Assembly (NCBI RefSeq): GCF_014645615.1
Contig: NZ_BMMB01000015.1
Coordinates: 1-57,730, forward strand
Source of the DNA: Paenibacillus hunanensis
Lineage (GTDB): Bacteria > Bacillota > Bacilli > Paenibacillales > Paenibacillaceae
Direction of reading: 5' to 3'
Length of the DNA: 57,730 nt
The notes beneath the pieces were generated by a model that saw only the letters and a list, made by a program, of their open reading frames with translations, did no database searches and had not been told where the DNA came from. Both the position numbers and the translations under genes were made by a program. This document shows positions 24,742 through 35,217 of the stretch, one piece after another. Every line of letters starts with the position of its first letter. Positions within the stretch are counted from its first letter, which is position 1.

Positions 24742-26982
24742 ATGAAAAAGACAGCAAAGATATGGATTGCCTCTCTGTTTACGGTGTCCAGCCTTGTAGG
24801 CGCGACTTCGACATATGGGCATGACCGGGCATTCGCCGCAGGTGCGGAGCAGGATGTCATTGTCGTATATAAAAATGAGGACGGCAAAGAAGCCGTACTC
24901 GATCAGAGTGTAGATGTGCAGCATGAGTTTGAAACGGTTCCTGCCGTTTCCGCTACTGTCACACAGGCCGATCTGAATAGTCTGGTACAGAATCCGGATA
25001 TTGCTTATATTGAGCGTAATGTTCCGTTTCAGCTTACAGACGATGATGTGACGCCACTTGGTAATGTGTCTCCAGTCAATAAGAATGAGCAAGCACAATG
25101 GAATTATCAAGCAGAGCAGCCTGATCTAGAATGGGCAAAAGGCTATAATGGCTCTGGCATTAAGGTTGCTGTGATCGATTCTGGTATCGCGGCTCACCCT
25201 GAATTAACAATTGCTGGTGGTGTATCCACCGTCGATTATACAACCTCTTATACCGATGATAACGGTCACGGCACACATGTGGCTGGTATTATTGCCGCGC
25301 ACAACAATGATGGGTCTGTAACCGGTATGGCACCGGGCGTACAGCTCTATGCTGTAAAGGCGATGGGCTCCAACGGTCAGGGCAATCTGCAAGATGTACT
25401 GGAAGGCGTAGATTGGGCGATTCAGAACCATATGGATGTGATCAACCTGTCGCTCGGTACGTCCTATGATTCACAGCTTCTGCACAATATGCTTGATCAG
25501 GCGTATCAAGCAGGGATTGTCGTTGTGGCATCTGCTGGTAATAGCGGCGCAGGCACCGATACGGTCAATTATCCTGCTCAGTACAGCAGTGTTATCGCTG
25601 TTGCTGCTGTAGACAAGGATCTCAAGCGTGGAAGTTTCTCATCGACAGGGCCAAAGGTAGAGCTGGCAGCACCTGGTGTATCGATCGTATCCACGTATCT
25701 CAATAATGGCTTTGCTATCGCAAGCGGCACATCACAGGCTGCACCGCATGTGGCAGCAATGGCAGCGATTTTAAAACAGGAAAATCCATCCCTATCCGCT
25801 TCCGCACTACGCAGCAAGTTACAGGATTATGCGGTAGATCTCGGTACAAGCGGACGGGATGCTGAATATGGATATGGCTTTGTGACATTCAAGCCGAAGG
25901 CAGATACAACCGCACCAGCTGAGGTCAGTGGACTTCAAGCGAGTCAGATCGGAACGGATTCGGTGACATTAACCTGGCAAAATCCAACCGATACCGACTT
26001 AGCAGGCGTGCATGTATATAACGATCATGATCCAGCGAAGCAAACGGTACAAACGAATGTGTATACCGCTCAGGGACTGGTGCCCGATACGAGCTATACG
26101 TTTACAGTCAAAACGTTTGACCAGACAGGCAATGAATCGATCGGTAAAACGGTAACAGCTAAAACCAATTCTGTTCAGCCTACATCAGGCTCAGGTAGTG
26201 ATTCGTCTACACCATCGAGCGATAATCAGCCATCGCCTTCGTTCACACCGACACCATCGAACACACCAGCACCAACCGTTACACCAACACCGGTAATCAC
26301 ACCTGTTCCAGTTGTAACGCCAACACCAGTCGTTGCCGTACCTGTTGTAACGACACCGCCACCAGTAGGTGGAGGAGCGCTCGTCCCTGCATTTGGCGGC
26401 GGGGGTGGTGGAGGCGGAGGTGGCGGTGGTGCACCAGCGGCACCGCGTCCAACCGTTACACCAGCACCAGTATCACAGACACCAGCCGCAGCGCCTACAC
26501 CAGCGCAAAAGGCACAGCAGCAGCTGAACACAGCTAAGTCTTCTGGCAAAGCATCCGATTATATCAAAGCAAGCTTTAGTGGACGTGGATTGAACAACGC
26601 GAGCTTTAGCAAGCAACTGGCTGATCTCAAGCAAAGTCTGGGCATTCAGGATGTGCCCGCTCGAACCAGCCTGCCAAGCACTGTACCTGTACGCATTAGC
26701 CTGCAAGTCGTAACGAAGAGCAGTCAGTACAAATACCTGGATCCATCTACAATCAATACAGACAATGTCACCGTACTGGATGGCAATGGCAATATCGCTG
26801 GTAATGTACAGATTGCTATGAAATTTAACCGTATTTTTATTACGCCAACGGCAGGTGGCTTTAGCTCCGGTCAGACGTATACCGTTGTACTGGAAAAAGG
26901 AATCAAGGGTCAATCGTCAGCGAATTCGGATCAATCCACAGCACTGAGTAATCCGCTTGTCCTACAATTTACGACACGATAA
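24742..26982 (+). CDS. Secreted subtilisin-like serine protease (S8) with FN3 domain
   Basis: 746 residues from ATG 24742, 11 nt after GGAGGG; ATG 24733 is too close to it. Signal peptide 1-33 (cleavage near AFAAG). Inhibitor I9 propeptide about 37-100. S8 catalytic domain about 125-385 with D146 (VIDSG), H176 (NGHGTH) and S331 (SGTSQAAPH, where most subtilisins have GTSMA). FN3 about 391-480. Then a Pro/Thr/Ser-rich linker, a run of twelve Gly, a second low-complexity part and a C-terminal beta domain of about 130 residues. An extracellular endopeptidase; the linker suggests attachment to or passage through the wall. The SLH protein follows 48 nt later. Confidence 0.9.
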   Translation: MKKTAKIWIASLFTVSSLVGATSTYGHDRAFAAGAEQDVIVVYKNEDGKEAVLDQSVDVQHEFETVPAVSATVTQADLNSLVQNPDIAYIERNVPFQLTDDDVTPLGNVSPVNKNEQAQWNYQAEQPDLEWAKGYNGSGIKVAVIDSGIAAHPELTIAGGVSTVDYTTSYTDDNGHGTHVAGIIAAHNNDGSVTGMAPGVQLYAVKAMGSNGQGNLQDVLEGVDWAIQNHMDVINLSLGTSYDSQLLHNMLDQAYQAGIVVVASAGNSGAGTDTVNYPAQYSSVIAVAAVDKDLKRGSFSSTGPKVELAAPGVSIVSTYLNNGFAIASGTSQAAPHVAAMAAILKQENPSLSASALRSKLQDYAVDLGTSGRDAEYGYGFVTFKPKADTTAPAEVSGLQASQIGTDSVTLTWQNPTDTDLAGVHVYNDHDPAKQTVQTNVYTAQGLVPDTSYTFTVKTFDQTGNESIGKTVTAKTNSVQPTSGSGSDSSTPSSDNQPSPSFTPTPSNTPAPTVTPTPVITPVPVVTPTPVVAVPVVTTPPPVGGGALVPAFGGGGGGGGGGGGAPAAPRPTVTPAPVSQTPAAAPTPAQKAQQQLNTAKSSGKASDYIKASFSGRGLNNASFSKQLADLKQSLGIQDVPARTSLPSTVPVRISLQVVTKSSQYKYLDPSTINTDNVTVLDGNGNIAGNVQIAMKFNRIFITPTAGGFSSGQTYTVVLEKGIKGQSSANSDQSTALSNPLVLQFTTR

Positions 26983-27030
26983 TAGGGTCTCTATTATAAA
27001 TGAGTGCGACTCAAGAAAAGGTGAACAGCG

Positions 27031-27678
27031 ATGAATAAACGAACATTACCACGTCTGCTCCTGACGCTTGGCTTATTGCTGACCATGCTGGTTTCCAGCA
27101 TGCCTCAGCAGGCACAGGCAGCAGATGGAAAGCTCTTTTCCGATGTGTCTGCAAGCTACTGGGCACACGATACAATTGCATGGGGTGTACAATCTGGCTT
27201 AGTGAAGGGCTATGCAGATGGTAGTTTCAAGCCAGGCAAAACAGTAACGGAAGCTGAATTTTTGGCGATGCTGATTCGCTCCTACGAGCCATCTGTGACC
27301 GCAAGCAGCAAAGGCAACTGGGCAGCTCCATATTATACTCGCGCCAAAGCGTTAAATTATCCCGTACAAAGCTACACTAATCTGTCGACTCGTAATGCTG
27401 TGATCAGTCGCGCACAAGTAGCAGAGCTCGTATCCGCTGCGGATGGAGTCAACTTTAGCGGTGACAATGCGATTCGTTACTTGCTCGCCTTCGGCTTAGC
27501 TAATGGCAGTAATGCGGGTCAAGCGACGATCGCTTCTTTCAAGGGTAAGCAATCGCTGACACGCGCCGAAGCACTGCAATTTATTAAAAACTTCGTCGAT
27601 TATGGCGCAGGTGGTCTGCTGGATCGTCCACAGGAGGCGTCGAATGTCGCCGATCTTCCGGCAGTTGCTGACCGTTAA
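27031..27678 (+). CDS. SLH-domain surface protein
   Basis: 215 residues; AAAAGGTGA precedes the ATG. Signal peptide to about residue 31 (QAQAADG). One clear SLH repeat (LFSDVSASYWAHDTIAWGVQ, then GLVKGYADGSFKPGKTVTEA) is followed by a second degenerate unit (YYTRAKALNYPV ... ISRAQVAELV). SLH units bind pyruvylated wall polymer. It has no catalytic domain. Close spacing after the protease gene suggests one transcript, perhaps helping hold the protease or its substrate at the surface. Confidence 0.8.
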   Translation: MNKRTLPRLLLTLGLLLTMLVSSMPQQAQAADGKLFSDVSASYWAHDTIAWGVQSGLVKGYADGSFKPGKTVTEAEFLAMLIRSYEPSVTASSKGNWAAPYYTRAKALNYPVQSYTNLSTRNAVISRAQVAELVSAADGVNFSGDNAIRYLLAFGLANGSNAGQATIASFKGKQSLTRAEALQFIKNFVDYGAGGLLDRPQEASNVADLPAVADR

Positions 27679-27808
27679 TCGTTTCGTTATTGCTCGTTAT
27701 CGATACCCATTACACATGTTATGAAGTGACTCGTTTATGCTCTACACGAGCAAGTGTAATGCTCCTAGAACATGTACCCATGGTTAGGTAACATCTAATA
27801 AGTATACA

Positions 27809-27884
27809 AAAAGCCCCTTTCCCTGTAGGAAGCGAAATGTCATCTGTAGGATGAACATCCGTTTCAGTGGGAAAGGGGCTTTAT
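27809..27884. terminator. Bidirectional terminator between convergent genes
   Basis: AAAGCCCCTTTCCC pairs with GGGAAAGGGGCTTT around a long, internally paired loop; A-run on the left and T-run on the right. Confidence 0.75.
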
Positions 27885-27939
27885 TACGTTGCGACTGAAT
27901 AGTCTTATCTCAATAAGGTCGTCTTATGAAAATATAATG

Positions 27940-28899
27940 TTAAAAGGCAACAGGTGCCGAGCCGTCTGGATCATGATCCATATGCAGCAGTTCACCTAGA
28001 TTAGTCGTAGAGATCACGGTCAGACGCTTCAATTGGAGCGGATCATCGCCCGGTCGAATAAAGCCCTGGTGCACCGTGAATGCCATCCGGTAGCCGGACT
28101 GCTTGAGTGCATAGATCATCTGCATACGGAAATCGCCAAATGGATACGCAAAGTATGGTGTATTAATGCCAGCTTCGGTACGCATAATATGATCATCCTT
28201 TACAAAACGATCCGGGTCCATACCTGCTGCATAATCATCGCCGCAATGCAGTGGCTCTTTGAAATGCAGATTATAGGTATGACTGTTAAATTCAAACACA
28301 TCAGTCGTCGCCTTCATTTCCTCACGCGATACATAGCTTGTTTTGGTTGGATCGAAGGCTTGCGTTTTCGCTTGAATTTTGGAGCCGATCACGAACATGG
28401 TAGCGTGGAAGCCGTACTTTTTCATAATCGGGTAGGCGTAGATCATATTGTTCTGATAGCCATCATCAAAGCTGATCACGACGGTATTTTCCGGTAGTGG
28501 AGCCTGCTCGTTCACGAACTTCTCCAGCTCCTGCAAGGTTGCCGTGTGGTAATGGTTGTCGTACAGATACTTCATATCCTTCTCGAAGGCTTCGAGGTTG
28601 ATGATCGAGTTGTTTTTCGGCTCGGTATTGTACTTCGCAGGCACGATATAGTGGTACATGAGCACAGCGACCTTATCCGCAGTGCCTTTCGGTACAACAT
28701 AATCAGCGGCAAGTGCGACATTACGCTGATTCAACTCATCCCGGTGTTGCAGATAAAACACTTCATTTTGAGCAGCGACCCAGGAGCTGCATATTTTATG
28801 GGCCAGAATGGAAGACTTCGGGAAGTTCACCCCGAGGACATAGACGACGAGCAGCATCGCCAGCAGGGCGAACATATACTTTTTCCAGGGCTTACGCAT
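27940..28899 (-). CDS. Membrane-anchored polysaccharide deacetylase (NodB domain), copy 1
   Basis: 319 residues. An N-terminal hydrophobic segment (YMFALLAMLLVVYVLGVNF) would anchor it outside. The NodB fold starts at VAVLMYHYIVPAKYNTEP, with catalytic SFDDGYQNN (Asp pair) near 145 and metal-ligand NSHTYNLH near 205. FAYPFGDF near 245 is another conserved motif. Such enzymes remove acetyl groups from cell-wall or capsule glycans. It has a full-length paralogue at 46908-47870 with the same unusual insert between the motifs (a cysteine and YAAGMD). Single-gene unit. Confidence 0.88.
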   Translation of the reverse strand: MRKPWKKYMFALLAMLLVVYVLGVNFPKSSILAHKICSSWVAAQNEVFYLQHRDELNQRNVALAADYVVPKGTADKVAVLMYHYIVPAKYNTEPKNNSIINLEAFEKDMKYLYDNHYHTATLQELEKFVNEQAPLPENTVVISFDDGYQNNMIYAYPIMKKYGFHATMFVIGSKIQAKTQAFDPTKTSYVSREEMKATTDVFEFNSHTYNLHFKEPLHCGDDYAAGMDPDRFVKDDHIMRTEAGINTPYFAYPFGDFRMQMIYALKQSGYRMAFTVHQGFIRPGDDPLQLKRLTVISTTNLGELLHMDHDPDGSAPVAF

Positions 28900-29451
28900 G
28901 CTTTAGGTATGTCTCCTTTGATGTAAAAATAGACGGAAATGCACAGCACCGCTCGTCGCTAAAGAAACTGTAACGAGACGGTCTGTATGAATGGACAGAT
29001 GTTAGATGCCGTTGCTGAACCAATCGAACACGTCAGCAAACTCCGTACAAGCTTATTCCTTTGTTTATAGTAAACGAAAGCTGTCGACAAAAAGTTACAT
29101 TCCGGCTGAAGAATAGTAACAGTCGCGTGGTTGACTTTTACTTATACTACCGACTTGCTTTCTATTAAAACAGAGAAATCCATTCGTAAATCCGTAGTAT
29201 TAGTTATATCAGATAAATGTATGAAAACTGTGTGAGTACAGATTTTATAGCTTCGTAGTGCGAGGATAGCAGGAGGTGACGTAGTAGTTGGAATGAATAG
29301 GTGAATATTGAGCTAATTCTGTCGTTTACGCAATAGCAGTAGTAATTTCCCTATGTATAGATACAGAAGCTAGGCTGTACCGCTAATTTGAATGATGGAT
29401 AGATTGCTCATTCATTTCTATAGGCGATAATAGCAAATAATCTGTATAAAT
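28900..29451. other. Intergenic, no gene seen
   Basis: Contains the upstream region of the deacetylase gene. No RNA element or convincing frame was found. Confidence 0.3.
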
Positions 29452-29492
29452 AAGCGCCTGTCACTCTTGGACAACATAGAGTAACAGGCGCT
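29452..29492. terminator. Terminator of alpha-mannosidase gene
   Basis: AAGCGCCTGT pairs with ACAGGCGCTT, with inner ACTCT/AGAGT. It is 35 nt past the minus-strand stop. Confidence 0.85.
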
Positions 29493-29526
29493 TGTTATAT
29501 GGAGCTTAGCGAATGTAGATTAAGCT

Positions 29527-32500
29527 TTACAGCGCGATCTCGAATGTTTTAATCTCATATGGCTCCAGTACAAATGCGATCGTATCGCCAGCAGTATCCT
29601 CGCCTTCTGGCTTTTCCATCAGATTGCATTCGCGGTAGCTGGTGATGCCCAGCTCGCTGGTCAGTGTCAGGCGCTGACGACTGCCTGAGAAGTCATGCAC
29701 ACGCACGATGATCCGGTCGCTGTCCTCTGCCTTTTTCACTGCATCGATCATAGCAGTTTGACCGGACAGGGTGAACAGGGAGCGTTCTGGTGTATCCGAG
29801 CCGCCTGTACTTACACGCAGCGGGCTGTTTAATGCCCATGCTGCTGGAACTGTACCGCCTTGCAGCCAGTCGCCTTCGTGTGGAAGCAGGGAGTAGGTGA
29901 ATTCATGATGCCCCTGGTCGGCTTCAAAGTCGGGATGGATGGCGCATTTGATCAGCGACAGACGCATCACATTATTTTTGATATCATAGCCGTATTTGCA
30001 ATCGTTCAACAGGCTGACACCATAGCCACGATCGGACAGGTCTGCCCACTGATGACCGACAGACTCGAAGCGTGCGCTATCCCAGCTTGTATTCCAGTGT
30101 GTTGGACGCTTCACATTGCCATACTGAATATCATACGTAGCCTCGGTAGAGCGTACATTCACCGGGAAGGCGACTTTGAGTAGCTGCTGACGCTCATGCC
30201 AGTCTGCCTCGGTGACAAAGTCGATGCGGCGATCGTCTGCGTACACGATCATCTGCTGACGGATCGTCGACTCACCAATTTTCCATTCAAAACGAACGAC
30301 CGTGCGCAGCAGACCCGTTTCCACGACTTCCGATACGGTCAGCTCCTGCACTTCCTTCATTTTCTCCTGATAATAAATATCGATATCCCACGCATCAAAG
30401 TTCAGTGGCTTATCCTCGAACAATTGCAGTACATTCCCACGCTCGCCAGCAGCCAGCACCTCACGGTCTGCTGCTCGATCATACAGTCGTGTTAACTGAC
30501 CCTGCTCATTCCATTCCAGCTCGTAAAATGGCGTGCTCAAGCGCTGTGCTTCCACTGTGAATGGAGAGCTTGCCGCTGGAGCTTCGGTAGTCGGCTCAAA
30601 GGAAAAAGTCGTGTATCCAAGTGCAGGCACCTCGGGTACGTGTACAATCCATTCGCCATCGTGTAGCTCAGCTTGTAAAATAGCGCCATTGGCAGCTTTC
30701 CAGCTACCGCTTTGCATTGAATCATTCGCAGCAATCGTCAGCACACCGCTGGTTGCCCATGGTGCCGAGTTCCATACGGTGCGAGTATGATCATCCGACT
30801 TACCAGCGATGAGCTGCTCTGCCTGTTCCCATACGTCAGAGCCGATCTGCCAGGCTTCTGCATATTCCTCGCGGCTGTCTTCATAGACTTCACGGATCGA
30901 AGAGCCAGGGATGATATCATGGAACTGGTTGCGTAAAATAATTTTCCAACCATCATGAAGCTGTTCTTGCGGATAAGCGCTCCAGTTGCCGCCGAGCGCA
31001 CTTTGCCACGCATTCAGCCATTCGGCTTCACGGTATAGCAGCTCCAGCTTGCGATTCATACGCTTATTGTACGCCTGACTGGTGTAGGTACCACGGTGGT
31101 ATTCCAGATATAGCTCGCCATCCCATGTGTGTACATAGCTGTCCGTATTCGCTACCGTCTCCTGCAAGCGGCGGAAATAGTCGCCTGCCAATCCGGTACG
31201 CATATGTGGCAAGCCTGGCATACGGTCGATACGGCGACGCATTTCCAGCATCGTCCGGTTAACACCGCCGCCGCCATCGCCATAGCCGTACGATACGAGC
31301 AATTCACGATTCATTTCCTTGTCCCGATAGGCTTCCCAGCTGCCTTGAGCTGTTTTCGGTACAAGCTGACCGTTATATGTGTAGAACCACGAGCCTGGCT
31401 CCGAATCCGGTTCTGTTGTCGTGATAAAGTGTGTCAGCACCTCGGTTCCATCGATCCCACGCCAGTGGAACGTATCGTGCGGCATCCGGTTGAACTGGTT
31501 CCAGCTGATCTTCGTTGTCATGAAGGTATCGATACCAGATTTTTTCAAAATCTGTGGAAGCGCCCAGCTATAGCCGAATACATCAGGCAACCACAGATAA
31601 TCCGATTCAACGCCAAATTCTTCTTTGAAAAAGCGGGTGCCGAGCAGCAGCTGACGAGTTAGCGATTCTCCGCTGGTCAGGTTACAGTCTGCCTCCAGCC
31701 ACATCGCACCGCCAGCTTCCCAGCGTCCTTCGGCAATACGCGCTTTGATCTGCTCGTATAGCTCGGGTGCGTCCTGCTTCACATAGTCATACAGCTGTGG
31801 CTGAGTTTGCAGGAATACGTAGTCCGGGAACTTTTCCATTAAACGCATAACAGTGGAGAAGGAGCGAATCGCTTTTTCCCGTGTATGCTTGAGTCGCCAT
31901 AGCCACGCGACGTCAATATGAGTATGCCCGATGGCAGTTAATTGAACAGAGGAATGCTTTCCGATCTCACCAACAAGCTCATCCAGCAGCTGTTCGGCTT
32001 GCTGAATACTTGCATAGAAGCTTTCCGAGCCAGGTACAGCCCAGTCGATCAAACGGAATGCGCGATCAATCGCACGCAGCAGGTCAGCACGCTCAGGCGA
32101 GTGCTCACTCAGCACTTCAACCGTTTCCAGTACAGTAACGCCGGTATAGTACAGATTGTCTGTCGGCTCATCCAGCCAGCACAGCTCTGCTGTTTGCAGC
32201 TCATGCTTTTGCATGATGCGCTTGCCGCCGCCTTCCAGACCTGTCCATAGACGGAAGGTCAGCTGCTGCTGTTGTCCAGCCGCATCGGCAGGCAGGAACA
32301 CCTCCATATGATTGGAGTCGACCCCTTGATAAGGCTGTCCATTCAAATACAGCAGCGATTCAAAACCAGAATTCGTACCGCCGCCTGTTTTACCAAAATC
32401 AAATCTGCCCAGAATCGTCTTGCCATTCCATGCTGCGGGTACCTCTGCGCTCACATTGAGCCACAGGTAGCGGTCACGTCCAGTCCAGGTGTCGCCCAAC

Positions 32501-32661
32501 TTCATCTCAGTCCAGGTGTTATCTGGCTGTAGCGGGGCAGAATGAATGCGCTTACCATCATCTTCATGCGTTTGAAACGAAGACAGGACGATGGCCTCAC
32601 GGTAACGATAGCTATCCAGTTCATTGAGTCGGGATTTCAGCTTCTGCTCTGTTAAAAACAT
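29527..32661 (-). CDS. Alpha-mannosidase, glycoside hydrolase family 38
   Basis: 1044 residues; AAGGAG lies upstream of ATG. An N-terminal beta domain (about 1-230) precedes the GH38 catalytic domain. Zinc ligands are in GHTHIDVAWLW (H246, H248, D250) and the nucleophile is D360 in WLPDVFGYSWALPQ. The middle helical domain and a C-terminal beta-sandwich follow. Length and motifs fit bacterial GH38 enzymes that trim alpha-mannosides from mannans or N-glycan fragments. There is no signal peptide, so it acts in the cytoplasm, but no transporter or sugar regulator is next to it. Single-gene unit. Confidence 0.93.
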   Translation of the reverse strand: MFLTEQKLKSRLNELDSYRYREAIVLSSFQTHEDDGKRIHSAPLQPDNTWTEMKLGDTWTGRDRYLWLNVSAEVPAAWNGKTILGRFDFGKTGGGTNSGFESLLYLNGQPYQGVDSNHMEVFLPADAAGQQQQLTFRLWTGLEGGGKRIMQKHELQTAELCWLDEPTDNLYYTGVTVLETVEVLSEHSPERADLLRAIDRAFRLIDWAVPGSESFYASIQQAEQLLDELVGEIGKHSSVQLTAIGHTHIDVAWLWRLKHTREKAIRSFSTVMRLMEKFPDYVFLQTQPQLYDYVKQDAPELYEQIKARIAEGRWEAGGAMWLEADCNLTSGESLTRQLLLGTRFFKEEFGVESDYLWLPDVFGYSWALPQILKKSGIDTFMTTKISWNQFNRMPHDTFHWRGIDGTEVLTHFITTTEPDSEPGSWFYTYNGQLVPKTAQGSWEAYRDKEMNRELLVSYGYGDGGGGVNRTMLEMRRRIDRMPGLPHMRTGLAGDYFRRLQETVANTDSYVHTWDGELYLEYHRGTYTSQAYNKRMNRKLELLYREAEWLNAWQSALGGNWSAYPQEQLHDGWKIILRNQFHDIIPGSSIREVYEDSREEYAEAWQIGSDVWEQAEQLIAGKSDDHTRTVWNSAPWATSGVLTIAANDSMQSGSWKAANGAILQAELHDGEWIVHVPEVPALGYTTFSFEPTTEAPAASSPFTVEAQRLSTPFYELEWNEQGQLTRLYDRAADREVLAAGERGNVLQLFEDKPLNFDAWDIDIYYQEKMKEVQELTVSEVVETGLLRTVVRFEWKIGESTIRQQMIVYADDRRIDFVTEADWHERQQLLKVAFPVNVRSTEATYDIQYGNVKRPTHWNTSWDSARFESVGHQWADLSDRGYGVSLLNDCKYGYDIKNNVMRLSLIKCAIHPDFEADQGHHEFTYSLLPHEGDWLQGGTVPAAWALNSPLRVSTGGSDTPERSLFTLSGQTAMIDAVKKAEDSDRIIVRVHDFSGSRQRLTLTSELGITSYRECNLMEKPEGEDTAGDTIAFVLEPYEIKTFEIAL

Positions 32662-33255
32662 ACCTTCACTCCTTGATCGTTGGTGAATTTCCGCAGGTCA
32701 ACCGGTGAGCAAGCCTGTATGCTGGAGAATCGCCAGCAATGTAATCGATGATGACAGGCAGATGTTGTTTTCGTGATGTCGCCATTCGGGGACAAGCGAA
32801 CTTCCACTTCCCATGTTGGCACATCCGGAGAGCAAATACAATATGTTATCTCTGAATTTAAAATGGTAAAACAAATCCAACATACTTTATATAGTAGAAG
32901 TGGAAATGAAAATCTGAAAATATCAGTAAGCTAATGTTAACCGAACCAGTATTGAGCAAATTATACATATCAATGGGAGAGAAGCATCTTCCATTGTCAT
33001 CCATGAGGTGATCCTGTCATGATGCAATCCTTCCATATCCAGCTACCAAAATCTTATATGCTACATCTCTTGTATCATGTATTCCATATTTCGATGAGCA
33101 CTGCATTCGATCCATTATATACTTATTTCAAGCCCGAGAGCGCAGACGATAAGAGCTGTGAACAGGGTAATAGATAACAGTGCTCCACATGATGCAGGTC
33201 AACTGAAACGACTGCAAACACACATGACCGAAGCAGCTGTAAAAGGAGAGAAACC
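32662..33255. other. Divergent intergenic region, no gene seen
   Basis: Carries the upstream sequences of the mannosidase (minus) and DMT transporter (plus) genes. I could not assign promoter boxes or an operator with confidence. Confidence 0.3.
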
Positions 33256-34119
33256 ATGAATCGAATTTCGATGCTGTTCCTTATTGTACTGACGACCTTT
33301 CTCATGGGTTCATCCTTTGCGATTGGCAAAATGGGATTAGTCTACGCCTCCCCATTGTTATTAGCTGGACTGCGCTTTCTACTCGCAGGGATTATTATGG
33401 CGGTACTTGTTCGCTTGTTACGTCAGCCTCATCCATCAGACTGGAGGGATTGGGGTAAAATGGTGCTCATCGGCACCTTTCAGACCGCAGGGGTGATGGG
33501 CTGTGTGTTCATTAGTTTGCGTACGATCACCGCAGGTGAATCATCGATCCTAACCTTTACCAATCCACTGCTGGTGGTTGTATTTGGCACCTGCTTTGCA
33601 GGGATGCGATATCGCTGGTATCAATGGATCGGCGTGCTGCTTGGGCTGATCGGCGTTAGCGTTACCGTTGGCGCCGGGCTGCAATGGAAGATTGGGCTCG
33701 TATTCGGACTTGCTTCGGCTGTATCATGGGCAACGGCAACGCTGCTCGTTAAGCGCTGGGGTGGAGGGCTGAATACGTGGGTGCTGTCTGCATATCAAAT
33801 GCTGGCCGGGGGGATTTTGCTGCTGCTTGGCAGTGTAGTCCTGGAGCAGCCTTCATTTGTATGGAATGGCGCTTCGATTATGATTCTGCTCTGGCTCAGT
33901 CTGTTATCGTCGATTGTGCAGTTTGCAGGCTGGTACTATGTACTGCAAAATAGCGATCCCGGCAAAACAAGTGCATTTCTATTTCTCGCGCCATTCTTTG
34001 GTGTGTTAACAGGCTGGCTTCTGCTAGGAGAGCCGCTGTATCCATCGCTGATTACAGGTGGGCTGTGTATTCTAGTCGGAATTTATCTGGTGAATCGGCA
34101 GGTTCAAGCTCCACGCTAA
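33256..34119 (+). CDS. DMT-superfamily (EamA) transporter
   Basis: 287 residues; AAAAGGAGAG precedes the ATG. Ten hydrophobic segments occur in two EamA repeats: the first from TFLMGSSFAIGKMGLVYASP, the second from FGLASAVSWATATLLVKRWG. The GSSFAIGK start and the ESSILTFTNPLLVV segment are typical of drug/metabolite exporters (RhaT/YdcZ-like). Substrate unknown. The 3' end overlaps the convergent regulator gene by 68 nt. Confidence 0.88.
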   Translation: MNRISMLFLIVLTTFLMGSSFAIGKMGLVYASPLLLAGLRFLLAGIIMAVLVRLLRQPHPSDWRDWGKMVLIGTFQTAGVMGCVFISLRTITAGESSILTFTNPLLVVVFGTCFAGMRYRWYQWIGVLLGLIGVSVTVGAGLQWKIGLVFGLASAVSWATATLLVKRWGGGLNTWVLSAYQMLAGGILLLLGSVVLEQPSFVWNGASIMILLWLSLLSSIVQFAGWYYVLQNSDPGKTSAFLFLAPFFGVLTGWLLLGEPLYPSLITGGLCILVGIYLVNRQVQAPR

Positions 34120-34789
34120 AATGGTCGCGAAACGCCTGCTTCCCGTTCGCCGTAACCTGAATCGCCCGAATGCCTGACATACGCTCGATCCAACCACGTT
34201 CCAGACATAGCTGCAATAAACCCTGTCCCAATGCGCCGCCCAGATGATGCTTGCGTTCGCTCCAATCCAAACAGGCATGGGCAAAGGCACGGCGCTTGCG
34301 GCGTAGCGGGGCGATATCCAGACCGATAGCGGTGAATCGTTCCACTCCCGTTTCACTCACCTCAAATGCTCCATCCTTCACAATCAAGTACCCATGCTGA
34401 ACCATTGCCTCTGTTAATAAAACACCTACCTGCCCAGCCAGATGATCGTAACAGGTGCGTCCGTAGCGCAACTGATCCATCTGCTGGGATTGCTTTAAGG
34501 AACGCACCTCAGGTACGGGACAGATCGCTAAGAACTGCTCCAGCTTCTGCGCCGTCTCATTTCCAGCCAATCGATAATAACGATAACGTCCATGCTTTTC
34601 CGTGCTGATCCAGCCCTGCTCGGTGAGTCGTGCTAGATGAAAACTAGCGGTTTGCGGTGTAATGGACGCTGCGTGAGCAAGCTCACCCGCCGTATGGAAC
34701 CGACCATCCAGCAGTGCTGTCAGCATATTAGCACGCGAAGGCTCGCCTAGCAGGGAAGCGATATTGGATATATTTGAATGTAGTGTCAT
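34052..34789 (-). CDS. ArsR-type winged-helix transcriptional regulator
   Basis: 245 residues. The N-terminal wHTH (about 5-85) reads LLGEPSRANMLTALLDGR, then HAASITPQTASFHLARL, then YRYYRLA. No metal-binding ELCVCDL-type cysteine motif is seen in the helix. The C-terminal 150 residues are a longer regulatory domain (VQHGYLIVKDGAFEVSETG ... CLDWSERKHHLGGALGQGLL) as in the ArsR/SmtB proteins of the YdfF group. It is convergent with, and overlaps, the DMT transporter gene, so it is a plausible regulator of that exporter by position only. Confidence 0.85.
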   Translation of the reverse strand: MTLHSNISNIASLLGEPSRANMLTALLDGRFHTAGELAHAASITPQTASFHLARLTEQGWISTEKHGRYRYYRLAGNETAQKLEQFLAICPVPEVRSLKQSQQMDQLRYGRTCYDHLAGQVGVLLTEAMVQHGYLIVKDGAFEVSETGVERFTAIGLDIAPLRRKRRAFAHACLDWSERKHHLGGALGQGLLQLCLERGWIERMSGIRAIQVTANGKQAFRDHFSVELEPADSPDKFRLEYTAHL

Positions 34790-35217
34790 GAATGTGGCTC
34801 CTTAGTAGATATAAATTTGTAGATATATATTTGCAGGTATAGATGTAGATATAGATAAAGCTGCAAATGCTATGAATGAAGATGCACATGCTGCGAAATA
34901 TAGAGGCATGTGTATTTCACATTTCGATCATTATCTAATTATACTATACAAAAAATAAAATGCAGGCTAGCTGCATAATGGACTGCGTATCGGAATGAAC
35001 CGAGTGTTCCTATTGCATAGCATGGTAAAATAAACATAGACCTCCTACCTATCGCTGCTGTACAGGTATCCTGATCATAAACCTATACGCTACGGTTAAC
35101 TAAACGTTGGCCTACAATTGCCAGTCGTTCGTTTGCAAGACAGGCGTGGTGGGTATGTTGTTGTTGGAGGTTGGTACGACTATTACGAGGATCGGCTACA
35201 ATCGAAAGGGGATGGCC
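34790..35217. other. Divergent intergenic region
   Basis: Upstream of the ArsR-type gene (minus) and the antiporter (plus). Positions 34806-34858 carry an imperfect run of TAGATATA-like units next to the regulator start. This could be an AT-rich promoter or autoregulatory site, but no clear inverted repeat was found. Confidence 0.3.

Noticed and set aside
26226..26549. Minus-strand Gly/Pro-rich frame opposite the protease linker
   Set aside because: A mirror of the low-complexity Pro/Gly-coding stretch, without RBS.
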